Below, one piece after another: positions 61,464 through 64,000 of a DNA stretch of 64,000 bases. Origin of the DNA: an uncultured Flavobacteriales bacterium (GTDB lineage Bacteria > Bacteroidota > Bacteroidia > Flavobacteriales > CAJXXR01); contig CAJXXR010000017.1 of assembly GCA_913063375.1 (NCBI GenBank), positions 1 to 64,000 of the forward strand, in the 5' to 3' direction. Each line of letters opens with the position of its first letter. Within the stretch, counting starts at the first letter, position 1. The notes below the pieces were generated by a model. That model made no database searches. It worked only from the letters and a program-made list of their open reading frames with translations, and had not been told where the DNA came from. The translations under genes and the position numbers were made by a program.

Positions 61464-61696
61464 AACTATATATTTTAAGGTTCAAAGGTAAAATCCTTAA
61501 TGATTTATAGGCGTCTAAATTCATTAAACTTATCAATCTATGCTAGTATACATAGTAAAAAGGATAATTTTTACAGGTATTTAAACCAGGCAAAACAACA
61601 TATACACCTCATTTCCTATCGGTTATAAAATTGATTTAAAAAAAAATGAATATAGATATAATAGGCTTCAACCAAGTATAATTTTAAAATATTGTG

Positions 61697-61704
61697 TAAA
61701 TTTG
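61697..61704 (+). promoter_or_regulatory. -7 element for the 61725 gene
   Basis: TAAATTTG (61697-61704), 21 bp before the ATG at 61725. The -33 region lacks a clear TTG. Confidence 0.65.
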
Positions 61705-61724
61705 GCACCTGAAACAAATGATTT

Positions 61725-63524
61725 ATGGATAAAAGATTAGCGGGACATTCATTTCATATACCTGTAATGGGTATTAGCTTTACCATTGACACACCAATTA
61801 AGGTTGCTCATTATGGTATCTCCTCTGTTATATCTATTGTAGATGATATCTTAGTAGAAAAGATGAGAGAGTTTTATGCCTCTTCAGTAGGTGAGACTTT
61901 TATCAGTATTTCTGACAAAACAGAAGATTTCAGAGCCAAACGTATTACTGCTTACCTTAACCTAGTTGATAGAATCGTTAAGGATAAATTTGACAACCTT
62001 AAGAATTCTTTGGTTGAAAAAGGAAGTGACATTGAAAAGTACATGGATCTCTTACCAGATCTTTCAGGAGTGAAGCAAAAATTCTTGGAGGTATCTAAAC
62101 AAGATAATATTAAGGAGCTTAAAGATTGGTTGAACGAAAACCTAACACCAGGATCTATTGATGTAAACATCATGACGAAATTGGACAAGGTAAACTATGC
62201 CAATGGTGAGGAGCTACCTTCTATTTACAATGATGCACATGCTGCTCTAAGAGGATTTGCCAACAGTACACTAGAATCTAGTGTAGTATTATCTGCTGGT
62301 ATGAACCCAAGATTGTACGGTTATATCGAACAATTTGAGGATTTCTATCCAAATGAGGAAACTGGAGCTATCAAGAAGAAGGTAATTCTAAAGGTAAGTG
62401 ACTATAGATCTGCATTGATTCAAGGAAAGTTCTTGGCAAAGAAAGGTATTTGGGTATCTGAATATAGAGTTGAATCTGGATTGAACTGTGGTGGACACGC
62501 CTTTGCAACGGATGGTTTCTTGATGGGGCCAATATTGGAGGAATTCAAGAACAACCGTCAGGAATTGACAAATGCAACTTTTGAAACGTATTCTAAAGTC
62601 CTACAGACTAAAGAAAGATTTAGCCCAGAGCAAGCACCTGAAATCAAAATCACTGCCCAAGGTGGTGTAGGTACTTCTGAAGAACACCAGTTCTTGTTGG
62701 ACTATTACAATATTGATTGTGTAGGTTGGGGAACACCATTCTTATTAGTACCTGAAGTTACTACAGTTGACAAGCATACCATAACGTTGTTGGTAGATGC
62801 CAAAGAAGAGGATTTATACTTAAGTAATATTTCTCCACTTGGTGTTCCTTTCAACAGCTTACGTGGAAACACAAAGGATATTGAAAAATTGGAATGGATT
62901 GCTAAAGGGAAACCTGGAAGTTCATGCCCAAAGAAATATCTAGTTTCAAATACGGAGTTTACGAAAAGAGCAATTTGTTCTGCCTCGAGACAATTTCAAG
63001 CCCTTAAAATTAAGGAATTGAAACGTGAAGGATTAAATGAAGATGACTTTACCAAAGCATATGATAAGATTGTTGATAAATCTTGTATTTGTGTTGGTTT
63101 GGGTACTACTGCTTTGATCAATAATGACTTGGACATGAAAGAGGAAGGTGATACTGTTTCTATCTGCCCAGGACCAAATATGGCTTACTTTTCTAAAGTT
63201 TCTACGCCAGATCAAATGATAGGACATATCTATGGTAAGAACAATATCATGGAAAGAACCGATCGTCCCAATATGTATATCAAAGAATTGGGAATGTATT
63301 TAGACTATCTTAAAAATAAGATAGCTGAAGAACCTACTCCTATTTCTCCTAAGCAGTTGAGATACTTCAATAAATTTAAGAACAATTTGATGAGCGGTAT
63401 CGCTTATTACAAGCAATTGTATACTGAGATCAATGCTAGTCTTGTTCCTGAATTTAATGAATTTGAAAAGGAACTGTGTGCATTTCCTTTATTCAGAGAA
63501 GAAAATGAAGCGATCTTAAACTAA
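61725..63524 (+). CDS. Large conserved cytoplasmic protein of unknown function
   Basis: 599 aa, no signal peptide or membrane segment, family name not known to me. The middle recalls FMN-dependent TIM-barrel enzymes of the nitronate monooxygenase type: GIWVSEYRVESGLNCGGHAFATDG (ligand-loop-like), KITAQGGVGTSEEHQFLLDYYNIDCVGWGTPFLLVPEV. Six cysteines (in NCGG, SSCPKK, RAICSA, KSCICVG and SICPG) suggest a metal or Fe-S site. Own promoter at 61697 and terminator at 63544. A redox or FMN function is a guess; a structure search would settle it. Confidence 0.75.
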   Translation: MDKRLAGHSFHIPVMGISFTIDTPIKVAHYGISSVISIVDDILVEKMREFYASSVGETFISISDKTEDFRAKRITAYLNLVDRIVKDKFDNLKNSLVEKGSDIEKYMDLLPDLSGVKQKFLEVSKQDNIKELKDWLNENLTPGSIDVNIMTKLDKVNYANGEELPSIYNDAHAALRGFANSTLESSVVLSAGMNPRLYGYIEQFEDFYPNEETGAIKKKVILKVSDYRSALIQGKFLAKKGIWVSEYRVESGLNCGGHAFATDGFLMGPILEEFKNNRQELTNATFETYSKVLQTKERFSPEQAPEIKITAQGGVGTSEEHQFLLDYYNIDCVGWGTPFLLVPEVTTVDKHTITLLVDAKEEDLYLSNISPLGVPFNSLRGNTKDIEKLEWIAKGKPGSSCPKKYLVSNTEFTKRAICSASRQFQALKIKELKREGLNEDDFTKAYDKIVDKSCICVGLGTTALINNDLDMKEEGDTVSICPGPNMAYFSKVSTPDQMIGHIYGKNNIMERTDRPNMYIKELGMYLDYLKNKIAEEPTPISPKQLRYFNKFKNNLMSGIAYYKQLYTEINASLVPEFNEFEKELCAFPLFREENEAILN

Positions 63525-63543
63525 GATCTCCACATAAATATTT

Positions 63544-63577
63544 AAAAGCCGTTATTTCGATAACGGCTTTTTTTTTT
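63544..63577 (+). terminator. Rho-independent terminator
   Basis: AAAAGCCGTTAT (63544-63555) pairs with ATAACGGCTTTT (63560-63571) around a TTCG tetraloop, then six more T. Confidence 0.95.
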
Positions 63578-63774
63578 GCATATAACTATTAAATGAAATA
63601 GGACTATTCAACGCAATAGAAGCTGAAAGTCCTGAGACATTAAAATATTAACAATACAATTATAATTTATAACCAAAAATCTTATATTTTAATTATTCGT
63701 GAATAATTTCATTCAACTCTCTGCTACTATAAAGATTTCCACCGCCTTAGTTCTGAAATACCAAATAATTTCAC

Positions 63775-63782
63775 TAAATTTG
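63775..63782 (+). promoter_or_regulatory. -7 element of rpsA
   Basis: TAAATTTG, the same octamer as for the 56727 and 61725 genes; a TTCTG about 20 nt upstream could be a weak -33 element. It implies a ~110-nt leader ahead of rpsA. Confidence 0.6.
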
Positions 63783-63899
63783 CACTCCATTTCGGACTTA
63801 AGGGAACGGAATGTTTATAAGTTTAACCTATAAAAAGGTCTTTCTGAAGGGCTTAGTCATAATTCCCTAGAGCAATAAAGAAAGACACTGACTTATTAC

Positions 63900-64000
63900 A
63901 TGTCACAAGAAAATCAAAACACCGACTTAGAAAACTTCGATTGGGAAGCATTTGAAGAAGGAATGGGATCGTACAACCGTGCTCAGGTTACTGAGATGGA
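63900..64000 (+). CDS. rpsA: 30S ribosomal protein S1 (3' end outside window)
   Basis: The first 33 codons are visible. The ATG at 63900 is followed by SQENQNTDLENFDWEAFEEG and then YNRAQVTEMD, which fits the N-terminal tail of S1 in Bacteroidota (an acidic segment with (D/N)FDWxxFE before the first S1 domain). S1 helps mRNAs bind the ribosome; Bacteroidota lack strong Shine-Dalgarno sequences and may rely on it more. The name rests on a short stretch. Confidence 0.7.
   Translation, partial: MSQENQNTDLENFDWEAFEEGMGSYNRAQVTEM

Larger units (their letters stand above)
63525..63899. other. Intergenic region upstream of rpsA
   Basis: 375 bp. It holds the terminator at 63544, an AT-rich stretch, then a TAAATTTG -7 box at 63775-63782 that would start a leader of about 110 nt before the ATG at 63900. 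The leader contains a loose inverted pair (GGACTTA...TAAGTTT and AAGGTCTTT...GGGCTTA). Confidence 0.55.

Overview
This AT-rich window comes from the chromosome of a member of the Bacteroidota, most like the Saprospiria/Flavobacteriia type. The evidence is a short primary sigma factor (287 aa), many secreted proteins ending in type IX secretion (T9SS) sorting domains, two giant adhesin-like proteins with a gliding-motility-associated C-terminal domain, DUF4252 and DUF3822 proteins, and promoters of the form TTG-N18..21-TAnnTTTG (for example at 17922-17955, 29387-29417 and 56659-56689) with few Shine-Dalgarno sequences. No rRNA, tRNA, CRISPR array, phage or intact insertion sequence is visible.

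Layout. 1-6 kb: two tandem surface proteins built of about 69-aa Ig-like repeats; the first is cut by the window edge and carries an exact 414-bp higher-order DNA repeat. 6-15 kb: an accessory region with a membrane protein, a TPR-like lipoprotein, three paralogous small secreted proteins flanking a membrane histidine kinase/receiver pair, a lipoprotein gene broken by an in-frame stop, and a T9SS-exported protein. 15.7-27.3 kb: housekeeping genes (mpl-prmC; pyrR-pyrB-STAS; rnz-GlcNAc kinase-like; trmN6-osmC; ettA; a Lys1/alanine dehydrogenase-like enzyme). 27.8-31.2 kb: two nearly identical tandem 520-aa exported proteins, distant paralogues of the one at 13.3 kb. 31.4-38.7 kb: rpe, rpoD, udk, MbnP-like lipoprotein, lnt, a PorV/PorQ-like outer-membrane protein and a MATE exporter. 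38.8-43.3 kb: an operon-like block with an ECF sigma factor, a putative anti-sigma factor, three DUF4252-type exported proteins and an ABC-2 exporter, preceded by a plausible ECF-type promoter. 43.8-48.1 kb: a 49-aa PspC-like protein, an L,D-transpeptidase-like cluster and a beta-propeller surface protein. 48.3-56.4 kb: tryptophanase, Lon, acyl-CoA synthetase, PlsC-like acyltransferase and a RecD-like helicase. 56.7-61.5 kb: a compact set with DUF3822, rsmD, coaD, a NUDIX hydrolase, pyrE and birA, with several overlapping gene ends. 61.7-64 kb: a 599-aa conserved protein of unknown function, then the start of rpsA.

How the genes fit together. The cell exports many proteins: the PorV/PorQ-like protein belongs to the family that serves T9SS, Lnt matures the numerous lipoproteins, and at least eight products here carry C-terminal T9SS sorting domains. 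Pyrimidine genes are split between pyrR-pyrB and pyrE, with udk elsewhere.

The most unusual signals are: the ECF/anti-sigma/DUF4252/ABC block; a dispersed family of intergenic hairpins whose arms differ in sequence but keep pairing, with a G-U wobble at one fixed place; a structured terminator-ended non-coding stretch at 56.42-56.63 kb; the near-perfect 414-bp adhesin repeat; and a three-member exported protein family with a recent tandem duplication that also shares terminator hairpins.
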